Under the pieces are notes generated by a model that worked only from the letters and a program-made list of their open reading frames with translations, did not search any database and was not told the DNA's origin. From the NCBI RefSeq assembly GCF_016653315.1, contig NZ_NHSH01000057.1, positions 1-64,000 of the forward strand: DNA of 64,000 nucleotides, read 5' to 3'. How positions within the stretch are numbered: position 1 is the first letter of the stretch; every line of letters begins with the position of its first letter. Positions 38,368 to 52,683 of this stretch are shown here, piece by piece. Source of the DNA: Halochromatium roseum. GTDB taxonomy: Bacteria; Pseudomonadota; Gammaproteobacteria; Chromatiales; Chromatiaceae. Position numbers and translations under genes: made by a program.

Positions 38368-40041
38368 ATGCAACTGTTCCGAATCCGTGGCGGCGTGCAT
38401 CCCGACGACCGCAAGACCCTCGCCGCTGGTCGGCCGATCGAGCCGCTACCGATGCCGAAGCTGCTGCATATCCCGTTGCAGCAGCATATCGGCGCGATTG
38501 CCAATCCGCTGGTACAGCGACGCCAGTATGTCGCCAAGGGCGAGCGCATTGCTCAGGCTCAGGGTACGGTCTCGGCGCCGATCCATGCGCCGACCTCGGG
38601 CCGCATCGTTGGGCTGGGCCTGTATCCCGCCAATCACCCCTCCGGACTCTCGGTGCGCACCATCACCCTGCAGCCGGATGGCAAGGATCGCTGGCATAAG
38701 CGTATCCAAGGCGTTGCTGATCCCTTGGCGCTAGAGCCGGTCGAGATCGCCAAGCGGGTCGCGGATGCCGGTGTCGTCGGCATGGGCGGGGCAACCTTCC
38801 CGTCGGCGGTCAAGCTTGGGCTTGGCAAGCGCTACCAGCTGTCGACCTTGGTCATCAATGGCTCCGAGTGCGAGCCCTATCTGACCTGTGACGATCAACT
38901 GATGCGCGAGCAGGCTGAGGCGATCGTGGATGGTGCGCGCATCATGGCGCGGGCGCTTGGCGTCGATCGTCTGCTGTTCGGGATCGAGGGCAACAAGCCC
39001 GAGGCGCTAGTGGCGATGCAGCGCGCCACGGCCGAGCTTGCTGGGGCCGATGTGGTGCGACTGCCGATGCGTTATCCGATGGGCTCGGAGAAGCATCTGG
39101 TGCAGACCCTGACCGGCAAGGAGACACCGGCGCGGGGGCTGACCGCTGACATCGGCGTTGTCGTCCATAACCCGGCGACCGCCTTCGCCGTGCATGAGGC
39201 GCTCCGCTTCGGTCGGCCGCTGGTCTCGCGCGTGATCAGCATCACCGGCGGGGCGATCAGCACGCCGAAGAACCTACGCGTGCTGATTGGCACCAAGATC
39301 GAAGACCTGATCGAGCATTGCGGGCGCTTCCGCGAAGACCCCGAGCGCCTGATCGCCGGCGGACCGATGATGGGGCAGCCAATCCCGGAGCTGCGGGTGC
39401 CGGTGATGAAGGGCACTAACGGCATCCTGGCGCTGACCGCGGCCGAGACCGGCAAGCGCGAGCCGCAGCCCTGTATCCGTTGTGGCAGCTGCGTGCAGGC
39501 CTGTCCCTGTGGGCTGGTGCCGCTTGGCATGGCGGCCCATGTGCGCACGGGTGATCTCGATGGCGCGGTCGCGACCGGGCTGATGGATTGCATCGGTTGC
39601 GGCTCCTGCGCCTATGTCTGCCCGGCGCACATCCCGTTGGTGCAATTCTTCAATCATGCCAAGGGCGAGCTGGCCGCGCGCGGCCGGGCCAAGCAGAAGC
39701 AGACCGAGACCAAACGCCTCGCCGAGCATCGCGCGCGGCGGCTCGAGGCGCAGAAGCGCGCCAAGCGTGAGGCGATGGCCAAGCGCAAGCGTGAGGCCGA
39801 GGCGAAGAAACAGGCCGAAGCCAAGGCACAGGCCGAGTCAGAGAGACAGACCGAAGCTAAGGCACAGGCCGAAGCGGAGAGGCAGACCGAAGCAAACCAG
39901 CAGGTCATGGCGGCCAATGAGGCTGAGGCCAGGATCAAGCCTCGGACGGAGTCGTTGACCAAGCACGGACTCGAACAGCGGCTCAAGCAAGCGCCCGAGT
40001 CGAATCAAGACCAGGCGGTTGCGGAGGCACAAGCATGCTAG
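38368..40041 (+). CDS. rnfC: Electron transport complex subunit RnfC
   Basis: The NADH-binding, flavin and iron-sulfur subunit of Rnf on the cytoplasmic side. The 557 residues include the N-terminal biotin/lipoyl-like fold, the nucleotide-binding region (GMGGATFPSAVKL, then NGSECEPYLTCDD), an SLBB domain and two 4Fe-4S motifs at Cys369 (CIRCGSCVQACP) and Cys408 (CIGCGSCAYVCP). The last ~110 residues are a Lys/Ala/Glu/Gln-rich coiled-coil tail with QAEAERQTEAK-like repeats, common in gammaproteobacterial RnfC. Overlaps rnfD by 7 bp. Confidence 0.96.
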   Translation: MQLFRIRGGVHPDDRKTLAAGRPIEPLPMPKLLHIPLQQHIGAIANPLVQRRQYVAKGERIAQAQGTVSAPIHAPTSGRIVGLGLYPANHPSGLSVRTITLQPDGKDRWHKRIQGVADPLALEPVEIAKRVADAGVVGMGGATFPSAVKLGLGKRYQLSTLVINGSECEPYLTCDDQLMREQAEAIVDGARIMARALGVDRLLFGIEGNKPEALVAMQRATAELAGADVVRLPMRYPMGSEKHLVQTLTGKETPARGLTADIGVVVHNPATAFAVHEALRFGRPLVSRVISITGGAISTPKNLRVLIGTKIEDLIEHCGRFREDPERLIAGGPMMGQPIPELRVPVMKGTNGILALTAAETGKREPQPCIRCGSCVQACPCGLVPLGMAAHVRTGDLDGAVATGLMDCIGCGSCAYVCPAHIPLVQFFNHAKGELAARGRAKQKQTETKRLAEHRARRLEAQKRAKREAMAKRKREAEAKKQAEAKAQAESERQTEAKAQAEAERQTEANQQVMAANEAEARIKPRTESLTKHGLEQRLKQAPESNQDQAVAEAQAC

Positions 40042-41132
40042 ACAGTCCACTCCTCGCCAGCCCGCACGCGCATGCGCCGGTCAGCATCAGCCGCACCATG
40101 GGGCTGGTCCTGCTGGCGCTGCTGCCGGCGACGCTGCTCGGCCTCTGGCAATTCGGTTGGCCGGCGATTCTGTTGTTTAGCGCGACGCTGACTGCCGCGC
40201 TGTTGTTTGAGGCGCTGGCGCTGATCCTGGGCGGCAAGCCGCTGCGAGCGAGCCTGATGGATGGCTCGGCGCTGCTGACCGGCTGGTTGTTGGTGATGAC
40301 CCTGCCGCCCTGGGCGCCCTGGTGGATCGGCGTGCTGGGTGCCTTTATCGCCATCATCGTCGGCAAGCAGGTGTTTGGTGGACTGGGTCAGAACCTGTTC
40401 AATCCGGCGATGGTGGCGCGGGTGGTGCTGCTGGTCTCGTTTCCACTGGAGATGACGCAATGGATCGGCCCGCAACCGCTGTTCTTCGCGCAGACGCCAG
40501 GGCTGAATGACGGCCTGGCGATCAGTCTGGACGGGCTGTCCGCGCCCTGGGATGCGATGAGCGGCGCCTCGATCCTGGGCCAGGTCGATCTGATCCTGCA
40601 GCAGGGTGGCGATCTGGCCGCGGCGACCCCCGAGCTGTTTGCGCCGCTGACGGCACTGCTGGGTGGCATCCCCGGCAGCCTTGGCGAGACCTCGGCGCTG
40701 TTGCTGTTGCTCGGTGGGCTGTTCCTGATCCGCAAGGGCGTGATCGACTGGGTGATCCCGGTCGCGGTCCTGCTCGGCGTGGCGGTTCCGGCCAGCCTGC
40801 TGCACCTGCTCGACCCCGCCCGCTTTGCCGGCCCGCTGCTGCATCTGCTCGCCGGCGCGACCCTGCTGACCGCCTTTTTCATCGCCACTGATCCGGTGAC
40901 CTCGCCGGTCTCGCGGCTTGGACAGGCGGTGTTTGGGGCTGGGGCCGGGCTGCTGATCTATCTGATTCGAACCTTCGGCGCCTATCCCGAGGGCGCAGCC
41001 TTTGCCATCCTGCTGATGAATGCGGCGACGCCGATGATCGATCATTACATCAAGCCGCGTATCTTTGGTCGCGATCGGCACGGGCGCCCGCTGCCGGTGG
41101 CCGGGGATGCCGCCCAGGAGCGCCAGCGATGA
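40035..41132 (+). CDS. rnfD: Electron transport complex subunit RnfD
   Basis: A polytopic NqrB-type membrane subunit of Rnf that normally carries covalently bound FMN. The 365 residues contain about nine hydrophobic helices, with [17 protein letters not shown] near 110 and [13 protein letters not shown] near 285. The segment aligned by position with the flavinylation motif SGAT reads SGAS at 176-179, so serine replaces the usual threonine. Starts inside the end of rnfC and overlaps rnfG by four bases (ATGA). Confidence 0.95.
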   Translation: MLDSPLLASPHAHAPVSISRTMGLVLLALLPATLLGLWQFGWPAILLFSATLTAALLFEALALILGGKPLRASLMDGSALLTGWLLVMTLPPWAPWWIGVLGAFIAIIVGKQVFGGLGQNLFNPAMVARVVLLVSFPLEMTQWIGPQPLFFAQTPGLNDGLAISLDGLSAPWDAMSGASILGQVDLILQQGGDLAAATPELFAPLTALLGGIPGSLGETSALLLLLGGLFLIRKGVIDWVIPVAVLLGVAVPASLLHLLDPARFAGPLLHLLAGATLLTAFFIATDPVTSPVSRLGQAVFGAGAGLLIYLIRTFGAYPEGAAFAILLMNAATPMIDHYIKPRIFGRDRHGRPLPVAGDAAQERQR

Positions 41133-41827
41133 GCCGATCCCTGCCACAAACCTTCACCGATCGCGATGGCATCGGTTATCAGGCGCTCTTGCTGGCGGGA
41201 TTCGCGCTCGCCGCCTCGGTGCTGCTGGTGGTCGGGAATCTGGTCACCAAAGGCCCGATCGCCGAGCGCAAGGCCGAGGATCTGCTGGCCTCATTGGAGC
41301 AGGTGATTCCCGCCGAGCTGCATGACAACGACCTGCTCGCGCATCCGCTGATGATCCCGCGCTCGAGCTTGAACTCGGGTTCGAGCCGCAGCCCGAGCCC
41401 TAGCCGTCATAGCGAGAACGCGATCATCGTCTACCGCGCACTCCAGGGGTTGGACGTGACGGCGGTCGCCTTTGAGACCCTTGGTCAAGGCTATGCCGGT
41501 CCGATCCGGGTGCTGCTCGGGATCGGTGTCGATGGACGCATCCTCGGCGCCCGGGTGCTGGCGCACAGCGAGACCCCAGGGCTTGGCGACAAGATCGAGA
41601 TCGCGCGTGACGCTTGGATTACCGATTTCACTGGCCGCGATCTCAGCGATCCGCCGCCCGAGCAGTGGGCCGTGAAGAAGGATGGCGGCGTCTTCGATCA
41701 ATTCAGTGGCGCGACCATTACCCCACGGGCGGTGGTGGCGGCGATCAAGGGCGGACTCGAGACCTTTGCCGCGCAGCGCGATGCCTTGACCGCCTCAGCC
41801 GTGATCACGACCGAGATCAGCCAATAA
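41129..41827 (+). CDS. rnfG: Electron transport complex subunit RnfG
   Basis: A membrane-anchored, periplasm-exposed flavoprotein of Rnf. The 232 residues have one N-terminal helix (about 15-35) and an FMN-binding domain with [27 protein letters not shown] and the covalent-flavin motif SGAT at 193-196. A Ser-rich insertion ([16 protein letters not shown]) lies near residues 75-92. ATGA overlap with rnfD. It is followed by a 169-bp gap before rnfE, the largest in the operon, in which I see no gene. Confidence 0.94.
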   Translation: MSRSLPQTFTDRDGIGYQALLLAGFALAASVLLVVGNLVTKGPIAERKAEDLLASLEQVIPAELHDNDLLAHPLMIPRSSLNSGSSRSPSPSRHSENAIIVYRALQGLDVTAVAFETLGQGYAGPIRVLLGIGVDGRILGARVLAHSETPGLGDKIEIARDAWITDFTGRDLSDPPPEQWAVKKDGGVFDQFSGATITPRAVVAAIKGGLETFAAQRDALTASAVITTEISQ

Positions 41828-41996
41828 TCACTCCCGCTCCAAGCATTGTGGTTAAACCATGTCCAGGAGATAGAAACGTCATTGTTCCGCAGCGGGTGCG
41901 GTCAAAACTGCACATCCCAAACTGGACGCGGTTTAGAAGCTGGCTTGATACATGACCTTAAGAACATGACCCCCGATCCAATTGGAAGCGCTCGCG

Positions 41997-42707
41997 ATGA
42001 CCAAAGACCTTGACGAGACCGCCCCTGAACGCACCCCTTGGGGCCGCATCGCTCGCGATGGGCTTTGGGACAACAATGTGGTGCTGGCGCAGATGCTCGC
42101 ACTCTGCCCGCTGCTCGCGGTCACCGGTACCGCGACCAATGGCCTCGGCCTCGGACTAGCATCGCTGGTGGTGATGGTTGCTTCGGGACTTCTGGTCTCG
42201 AGTCTACGCGGGCTGATCACGCCGCAGGTGCGCATCCCGGTGTTCGTGCTCATCATCGCCACCCTGGTGACTTTGGTCGATCTGGCGATGAACGCCTGGC
42301 TGCATGATCTGCACAAGGTGCTCGGGCTCTTTATTCCATTGATCGTGACCAACTGCGCTATCCTCGGCCGCGCCGAATCCTTTGCCTCGCGTAATCGCAT
42401 CGCGCCGGCGGTCTTCGACGGGCTGATGATGGGCATCGGCTTCACGCTGGTGCTAGTCACGCTCGGCGCGATGCGCGAACTGATTGGCTCTGGAACCCTG
42501 TTCGCCAATGCCTCCTTGCTGCTCGGCGAGGCGATGGGCTTCTTGGAGATGACGCTGATCCCTGACTATCGCGGCTTTCTGTTGATGATCTTGCCGCCGG
42601 GTGGCTTTCTCGCCCTAGGGTTCTTGCTGGCTGGTCAGCGACTGCTAAAACGGTTGCCGATCTTCAAGCGCCGCGCGCAGTCGGTCTCGTTTGCGTCGCC
42701 CGGGTGA
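41997..42707 (+). CDS. rnfE: Electron transport complex subunit RnfE
   Basis: A six-helix membrane subunit homologous to RnfA, with the matching cysteines in LALCPLLAVTG and LIVTNCAILGRAE. The 236 residues start at ATG 41997 with GGAAG upstream; the TTG at 41982 is less likely. Late insertion of MTLIPDYRGFLLMILPPGGFLALG is typical of RnfE. Confidence 0.95.
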   Translation: MTKDLDETAPERTPWGRIARDGLWDNNVVLAQMLALCPLLAVTGTATNGLGLGLASLVVMVASGLLVSSLRGLITPQVRIPVFVLIIATLVTLVDLAMNAWLHDLHKVLGLFIPLIVTNCAILGRAESFASRNRIAPAVFDGLMMGIGFTLVLVTLGAMRELIGSGTLFANASLLLGEAMGFLEMTLIPDYRGFLLMILPPGGFLALGFLLAGQRLLKRLPIFKRRAQSVSFASPG

Positions 42708-42735
42708 TTGTTCAACTCAACAAGAGGCTTGATCC

Positions 42736-42996
42736 ATGCATATCGGTGTCGCGTACGCAGACAAGTTCAAACGCACCTGGTTGAGCCTCGACGTCCCGGA
42801 CGGCAGCACCGTTCGCGAGGCGATCGAGCACTCTGGCCTGCTGCGCCAATATCCGGACATCGACCTCGACATCCAGCGCGTCGGCATCTTCGGCAAGCTG
42901 AGTAAGCTCGACGCCAAGGTCAAGGAAGGTGATCGAGTCGAGATCTACCGGCCCATCACTGTCGATCCCGAGACCGTCGAGCGGCGTGAGGAGTGA
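42736..42996 (+). CDS. rnfH: RnfH family protein
   Basis: An 86-residue ubiquitin-like (beta-grasp) protein of the RnfH family, found at the end of rnf operons in Rhodobacter and relatives; exact role unknown. It begins IGVAYADKFKRTWLSLDVP and ends with the family-typical KEGDRVEIYRPITVDPE. It lies 28 bp after rnfE and closes the operon. Confidence 0.92.
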   Translation: MHIGVAYADKFKRTWLSLDVPDGSTVREAIEHSGLLRQYPDIDLDIQRVGIFGKLSKLDAKVKEGDRVEIYRPITVDPETVERREE

Positions 42997-43040
42997 TTCC
43001 CATGATCAGTCGGCTGATCAGTCGGCGCATGGGCAAAGCC

Positions 43041-47401
<4,361 letters not shown>

Positions 47402-47402
<1 letters not shown>

Positions 47403-48610
47403 CAAGCGCTGGCCTTTAACGCGTCCTGTGATGCGGCTGCTTCGGTATCGGTATTCGCGTCGGCTTTGGCAGCCGTTTCGGCACCAGCTTCGGCATCAGG
47501 ATAGCTCGCTGCGATCTCGGCGAAGCGTTCACGATTCGCCACGAAGGCGTCGACTACGGCGGGGTCGAAATGGGTGCCACGGCCCTCTAGGATGATGCGG
47601 GTGGTCTCCTCCAGGCTCATCGCCGGCTTGTAGACACGCTTATTGAGTAGCGCATCAAAGACATCGGCCAAGGCCATCAGTCGGCCGGAGGCCGGGATGG
47701 CATCACCAGCGAGCCCGGCCGGATAGCCGGAGCCGTCCCACTTCTCATGATGGCTGCCGGCGATCTCGGCGGCGATCTCGAGGAAGGCGAAGGCGTCGCG
47801 ACCCTGTCCCGCCTCCTCGGCATCGGCCTCGGCAAGGCTGGTCTCCATCGCGCAGCGAATGGCATCGGCGCCGATCCGCGCATGGGTGCGCATGATCGCC
47901 ATCTCGGCGTCGGTGAGCCGTCCGGGCTTGAGCAGGATGGCGTCCGGGATGCCGATCTTGCCGACATCGTGCAGCGGCGCCGCCTTGACGATGCGCGGAA
48001 TCCGCTCCGGGGTCAGCTCGGCCTGGAACCGCGGATGATCGGCCAGGGCCTTGGCGAGGATCTCGACATAGGCCTGGGTGCGCAGGATGTGCTGGCCGGT
48101 CTCGTTGTCGCGCGCCTCGGCCAGGTTGGCCAGCGCGCGGATGCTGAGATCCTGGATCAGCAGGTTCTCGCGCATGCGCCGCGCCACCTCGGCCTCGAGC
48201 CAGGCGTTCTGATCGCTGAGCCGATCGCGCGCGTCCTTGAGTTCAAGCTGGGTCTTGACCCGCGCCAGCACGATCGCCGGGTTGATCGGTTTGGTGATGT
48301 AGTCGACCGCGCCCAAGCTCAGCCCATGCTCCTCGTTCTGGCTGCCTTCCATCGCGGTGATGAAGATCACCGGGATGGCGGCCGTCTCGGGCGCGGCGCG
48401 GAGGCGCTCGAGCACCTCGTAGCCGCTCATGCCAGGCATCATCACGTCGAGTAGGATCAGATCTGGAAAGGGCTGTTTCTCGACCACCTTCAGCGCCCGC
48501 TCACCACTATTGGCGACCCGCACCCGATACAGCGGTTGCAGCAGCTCGCCCAGCACGGTGAGATTCTGCGGCGTGTCGTCGACGATCAGGATGCTGTGTT
48601 GTTTGCTCAT
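47402..48610 (-). CDS. HD-GYP response regulator (cyclic-di-GMP phosphodiesterase)
   Basis: A 402-residue two-component regulator. The N-terminal receiver (1-~125) has LIVDDTPQN and the phospho-acceptor Asp in [13 protein letters not shown]. After a coiled linker, the HD-GYP domain (~160-365) keeps HD ([16 protein letters not shown]) and GYP ([13 protein letters not shown]), so it probably hydrolyses cyclic-di-GMP. The tail is Ala/Asp/Thr-rich. AGGGAG precedes the ATG. It is coupled to the hybrid kinase gene and follows nifM by 54 bp on the same strand with no visible terminator. Confidence 0.93.
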
Positions 48611-48664
48611 CCGCTCACTCCCTAGACTGCAGTGAGCGCGCAGTGTGCCATAAACGACTGCCTG

Positions 48665-49693
48665 CTAGCGCGACGGCGGTGCCTTTGGTATCGCTAGGTT
48701 CGCCAGCCATTGACGTTGTTGCTCTTTACGGCGGCGCTGTTCGAGCGCGGTATGGATGCGCTGGCGAACCGCGGCGAACGGCAGCGTCTTGGCGGGATGG
48801 ATGGCCTCGCAAAGCACGATGTGGAAGCCGAGTTCGGACTCGAGCACGCCGCTGAGCTGTCCTGCCGCAAGCGCGAATAACGCGGAATCGAGGGCGGGAT
48901 AGAGCTGGCCGCGGTTGAGCCTGCCAAGCTGGCCGCCTTCCATCGCGGTTGGGCATTCGGAGCCTTTGCGGGCTTCGTCGATAAAGGCGTTGAGCAGGGC
49001 GGCTGGGGCATCGGCCTGGACGCGTTCCGGGACAGTGTTGGTCTGGTTGCGACCCTGAGTGTGGGTTTGGGCGCTGGCCTGGTTGCGTTTCTGCGTGCGG
49101 GCTTGGGCGCTGGCCTGTGCTCGCAGGCGCTCGCTGATGGCCACGATGCGTGCGCGTGCGGCACCGCGGCTGTTCTCAGGATAGTCGTCGTTAATCGTGA
49201 TCAGGATGTGGCGTGCGCTGCGGGTCTCGGGGGAGTCGAAGCGCTCGCGATGCAACTCGTAGAAGAGCCGTTCATCGGCGTCGGTGATCGGCGCATGGCG
49301 TGCACCGACGCGCTGCATTACGGCATCGAAGATCAGCTCGCGACGCAAGGCTTGGCGCAGCTCTCGGCTGTTGAGACCATTACGCTTAAGGTCGGCCTCG
49401 AACTCGCTTTGGCTCTCGTAACGCTGCTTGACTTCTTGATAGGCGCGTTGGACCTGGGTATCGGGGATCAACACATCCAGCGCTTCGGTACTCTTCAAGA
49501 CCTGCTCTTCGAGGGCGAAGCTGCGTCTGGCTTGATGCTCGGCTTCGGCAAGCTCTTCGCGTGAGAGTGCTGGGATGTTGCGTTGGAAGCGGGCCGTTGC
49601 TGCGCGCAGCAGATGGTAGCGGTAGTGCTCGGGCTCGGCGTCCTGTTGACCGGACGCTGCGGGGTTGGGGGCAATGGCCTGCGATGCGCTCAT
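48665..49693 (-). CDS. nifM: Nitrogenase maturation peptidyl-prolyl isomerase NifM
   Basis: A parvulin-type isomerase needed to make active nitrogenase Fe protein (NifH). The 342 residues have an N-terminal helical SurA-like region with YRYHLLRAATARF and a C-terminal parvulin domain with ARHILITINDDYPEN, GGQLGRLNRGQLYPALDSALFAL and ELGFHIVLCEAI. Start: ATG 49693 overlaps the nifZ stop by 4 bases; the longer upstream frame is rejected. Unusual: the parvulin domain is interrupted near residues 198-230 by a duplicated QASAQARTQKRN-like 12-residue repeat. Confidence 0.92.
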   Translation of the reverse strand: MSASQAIAPNPAASGQQDAEPEHYRYHLLRAATARFQRNIPALSREELAEAEHQARRSFALEEQVLKSTEALDVLIPDTQVQRAYQEVKQRYESQSEFEADLKRNGLNSRELRQALRRELIFDAVMQRVGARHAPITDADERLFYELHRERFDSPETRSARHILITINDDYPENSRGAARARIVAISERLRAQASAQARTQKRNQASAQTHTQGRNQTNTVPERVQADAPAALLNAFIDEARKGSECPTAMEGGQLGRLNRGQLYPALDSALFALAAGQLSGVLESELGFHIVLCEAIHPAKTLPFAAVRQRIHTALEQRRRKEQQRQWLANLAIPKAPPSR

Positions 49694-50232
49694 GGGCTCT
49701 GCTCCGCGATGGCGGTCTGATTGCTGCGACTGAGGTCGTGCGTTGCGGTGACCGTAGACGGCGAGAAGGATTCTGGGGCTGGAGCGGGCTCGAGCGCGGA
49801 CTCCGGAACCTGCAACAGGCTGCAACCTGGGAAGAGGACATGGTAGGCGACCTCGCCGGTTTCCTCGGCCGTGGCTGGCCCGCGCAACACCTTGATCACC
49901 TCGCCGATGCGGCCTTGCTCGACCAGCACGCGCCCGCCGCGGCCGAGCGCAATCCGGGCGGCGACCTTTTCGCGCGACTCGAAACGACTCGGCGTCCAGG
50001 GGTCGCTGGCCGGCTGCAGTTCCTCCTCACGGCAGCCGACGATGCGATCGCCGTCGAGGAAATGCACGCTGTAGATGATCTGGTCCTGCAGAAAGGTGCC
50101 GACATCGCGGACATAGCCGGTGCTGCCGCGGCGCACCAGCAGAGTGCCGGTTGATTGGCCAGGGAAGGTGCCATCGTTGCGCAGATTGCGTAGCACCCGC
50201 ACCTCGTCGCCGTAGTCGTAGAGCGGCCGCAT
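49690..50232 (-). CDS. nifZ: Nitrogen fixation protein NifZ
   Basis: Involved in P-cluster maturation in the MoFe protein. The 180 residues hold the NifZ motifs YDYGDEVRVLRNLRNDGT and RRGSTGYVRDVGTFLQDQ in the first half, then a related segment with RVLVEQGRIGEVIKVLRGP. The C-terminal ~35 residues are low-complexity. The start codon overlaps the nifW stop by one base and its stop overlaps the nifM start (ATGA), so nifW-nifZ-nifM are tightly coupled. Confidence 0.94.
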   Translation of the reverse strand: MRPLYDYGDEVRVLRNLRNDGTFPGQSTGTLLVRRGSTGYVRDVGTFLQDQIIYSVHFLDGDRIVGCREEELQPASDPWTPSRFESREKVAARIALGRGGRVLVEQGRIGEVIKVLRGPATAEETGEVAYHVLFPGCSLLQVPESALEPAPAPESFSPSTVTATHDLSRSNQTAIAEQSP

Positions 50233-50699
50233 CAGAGGGGTTGCTCCGTTAGTGAAGCAGGCGCATTGCGGCTAGCGCTCGCGAGGAGCTGATCGAGGCC
50301 GACGTTGACCTGCCGCGGCGCGCGCATCTTAAAGACGCGGAAGACCTTTTCGGTGCGTGCATCGGAGCCGACGAAATCTTGGTAGGCGCCGTGCAGGAGG
50401 TCGGCATAGAGCCGATAGCGGGCAGCGGCGCTATCTGGCGGCTCGTCGATCTCGCCGAGGTAGTCGTGGAAGCGTTGCAGGATGTGTAACCGATTCACAT
50501 GCACGATGCTCGGCTCGAAGGTGACGCCGAAGTAGTCCAAAAAGTCTTCGGCGGTTTCGAGCTCGTCGAGATCAACCTCGAAGGCATCGATCGAGTCCGG
50601 GATCGGATGATTGAGCGTATCGGGCATCGGATTGGTCCTCGAATTCGTCTTCGAATTCGTCTTCGAATACAACAGTGTCGATGTGTTGAGGTCAGCCAT
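50232..50699 (-). CDS. nifW: Nitrogenase-stabilising/protective protein NifW
   Basis: Protects or assembles the MoFe protein. The NifW core is recognisable by LETAEDFLDYFGV, NRLHILQRFHDYL and FRVFKMRAPRQVNVGL. The 155-residue version beginning at 50699 (with GGAG) has an extra N-terminal stretch SKTNSKTNSRTN encoded by a tandem 12-mer; an alternative ATG at 50627 (MPDTLNHPI), preceded by GAGGA, would give a normal 131-residue protein. Both starts are plausible. Confidence 0.92.
   Translation of the reverse strand: MADLNTSTLLYSKTNSKTNSRTNPMPDTLNHPIPDSIDAFEVDLDELETAEDFLDYFGVTFEPSIVHVNRLHILQRFHDYLGEIDEPPDSAAARYRLYADLLHGAYQDFVGSDARTEKVFRVFKMRAPRQVNVGLDQLLASASRNAPASLTEQPL
50641..50668. repeat. 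Tandem 12-mers at the start of nifW
   Basis: Two perfect copies of GAATTCGTCTTC plus a partial third, coding for NSKTNSKTN-type residues at the NifW N terminus. Confidence 0.8.
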
Positions 50700-50793
50700 G
50701 GCGGTCTCCGTTATCGGGTCAAGGTCAATCTGGAATCGCGTGGTATCGGCTGCGCTCCATGCGCGGCGGTCTCAATCGCTCAATTTCAATCGC

Positions 50794-51384
50794 TCAATCG
50801 CCGAGCAGATGGACATTGCCACCGGCGTTGCTGATCTCTTCGCGCCGCACCGCCTTCTCGGCCCAGCTCAGCAGTTCGCTCGTGCCGAGCTGGTCCTTTT
50901 GATCGAAGGCGCGCACTGGGGCCAGTCGCTCGATCGCGGCCTGTGGTTGATGTTGGCGCAGGAGCAGCCAAGCCGCGCCCTTAAGCGCTAGGAGCAGAAA
51001 TCGGGTGCTGGTCATTGAGTGCTGCGCTGCCCGCTCCAGGTCGGCCTGTCTGAGCTGACGCCAGTCCTCGGTCAGGCCGAGCTGTCGGCTGCTCAGCAGG
51101 ATCGCGCGATCGGCCATCATCACCGCCTCGGCATAGCGGTGGCGGTAATAGAAGAACCGATAGAGCGCGACGATCACCGAGAGATGCTCAGGGGCCTTGA
51201 GGTAGGCGCGCAGTAGCGCCCATTCCGCACTGTCGACGGAGGTCAGCTCCAGATCATCCTCGGATGAGCCGTCGAGTGCCTGTGAGCGATACTGTTGGCC
51301 GCTCTCGTCGAGCAGCTGCTGGACAGCATCCGGCAGCGGCGTCTCGAAATACATCGCCTCGTTGTCGAGATCGAGCAGATCCAT
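50794..51384 (-). CDS. TPR-like protein in the nif operon, function unknown
   Basis: A 196-residue, mostly helical protein with no signal peptide. The middle shows TPR-like paired helices (YLKAPEHLSVIVALYRFFYYRHRYAEAVMMA, split around residue 75) and a second repeat (LALKGAAWLLLRQHQPQAAIERL). I recall similar unnamed proteins between nifV and nifW in other gammaproteobacteria. Position 26 bp after nifV and 94 bp before nifW, on the same strand, ties it to the nif operon. A scaffold role in nitrogenase maturation is a guess. Confidence 0.75.
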   Translation of the reverse strand: MDLLDLDNEAMYFETPLPDAVQQLLDESGQQYRSQALDGSSEDDLELTSVDSAEWALLRAYLKAPEHLSVIVALYRFFYYRHRYAEAVMMADRAILLSSRQLGLTEDWRQLRQADLERAAQHSMTSTRFLLLALKGAAWLLLRQHQPQAAIERLAPVRAFDQKDQLGTSELLSWAEKAVRREEISNAGGNVHLLGD

Positions 51385-51410
51385 GAGGGTGCCTTGGTCC
51401 CGGTATTGGC

Positions 51411-52586
51411 TCAGGCGAGCCGTCTCTGGCCGGTCGCCGCTGGGCTCCTGGTCTGTTCGAGGAACCGCCGCAGGTCGGTGCTGGCCGGTGCGCGCTTGGT
51501 TTCGGTGACGAAGCGGCGCAGCAGCGGTAGCACCCGCTCCGCCTGCATGGCGTTGATGTCGAGCTGCAGCAGTTGCTCGTAGGCGAGCCGGATCGCCTGG
51601 CGACCAGAATGCTTGCCGAGCACAATCTGATGCTGGCGGCCGACCTCTGCGGGGTCGATCCCCTGATAGTTCAGTGGGTCTTTGAGCAGGCCGTCGACAT
51701 GGATGCCCGCCTCGTGGGTGAAGACACCATCGCCGACCAGGCTCTTGTGCCAGCCGATGGCATGGCCGGAGGCCTGCTCGACGAGCTTGGATAAGGCCTC
51801 GAACCGGGTCAGGTCAACGCCCGTTGCGATCTTCTGCACATGCTTGAGCCCCATCACGACCTCTTCGAGCGCGGCGTTACCAGCGCGTTCACCAAGACCG
51901 TGCACGGTGGTGTTCACATGGGTGGCGCCGGCGCGCACCGCGGCCAAGGTGTTCGCCGTGGCCAGGCCAAGGTCGTCATGCGCGTGCATCTCAATCTCGC
52001 AGTCGCAGACGCTGGCGAGATCGCGGATGCGCTCGAAGGTGCCGAAGGGATCGAGTAGGCCGACGGTGTCGGCGAAGCGCAGCCGGCGTGCACCAGCCTG
52101 CTGCGCGGCCTCGGCGACCTGCCTGAGCCAGTCGGGATCGGCCCGCGAGGCATCCTCGCAGCCGATACCGACCTCGAGTCCTTGCTCACGCGCGATACGG
52201 ATCTCCCGGGCGATACAGTCGAGCACCCAGGTGCGGTCGCGGCCGAGCTTGCGGCTGATCTGCTGATCCGAGACCGGGATCGAGAGATCGACCAGATCGA
52301 CGCCGAGATCGATGCAGGCATCGATATCCGCACTGCACATGCGTCCCCAGACCATCAGGCGCGCGTTGAGCCCAAGGTCAGCGACGGCCCGGATCGAGTC
52401 ACGTTCGTCTTCGCCCATGGCTGGGATGCCGACCTCCAGCTCGGGCACGCCGAGGGCATCGAGCCCGCGTGCGATCGCCAGCTTCTCATCAAGCGAGAAG
52501 GCGACACCGGCCGACTGCTCGCCATCGCGCAGCGTGGTGTCGTTGATGCAGACCCATGGGGGCGTCGAAGTCTCGGTCAGCGACAT
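51411..52586 (-). CDS. nifV: Homocitrate synthase NifV
   Basis: Condenses acetyl-CoA and 2-oxoglutarate to homocitrate, the organic ligand of the FeMo cofactor. The 391-residue TIM-barrel protein has the HMGL/LeuA signature [18 protein letters not shown] near the N terminus, the metal-binding histidines in [15 protein letters not shown], and [22 protein letters not shown] 52586 follows GGAG by nine bases; the TTG at 52601 is less likely. First gene of nifV-orf-nifW-nifZ-nifM, with a sigma-54 promoter at 52684-52699 and a NifA site at 52785-52800. Confidence 0.95.
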   Translation of the reverse strand: MSLTETSTPPWVCINDTTLRDGEQSAGVAFSLDEKLAIARGLDALGVPELEVGIPAMGEDERDSIRAVADLGLNARLMVWGRMCSADIDACIDLGVDLVDLSIPVSDQQISRKLGRDRTWVLDCIAREIRIAREQGLEVGIGCEDASRADPDWLRQVAEAAQQAGARRLRFADTVGLLDPFGTFERIRDLASVCDCEIEMHAHDDLGLATANTLAAVRAGATHVNTTVHGLGERAGNAALEEVVMGLKHVQKIATGVDLTRFEALSKLVEQASGHAIGWHKSLVGDGVFTHEAGIHVDGLLKDPLNYQGIDPAEVGRQHQIVLGKHSGRQAIRLAYEQLLQLDINAMQAERVLPLLRRFVTETKRAPASTDLRRFLEQTRSPAATGQRRLA

Positions 52587-52683
52587 CGGTCTGAACTCCA
52601 ATGGCGGATGGTACCGGAGGCAATGTCGGAGCAGCGTCGATCCTGCTGCTTCGGCATCGCCGGTTGCGCGTTATGCGCTTTTA

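Noticed and set aside
41828-41996. A small gene in the gap between rnfG and rnfE
   Set aside because: The only ATG frames are a few codons long; no ribosome site with an open frame.
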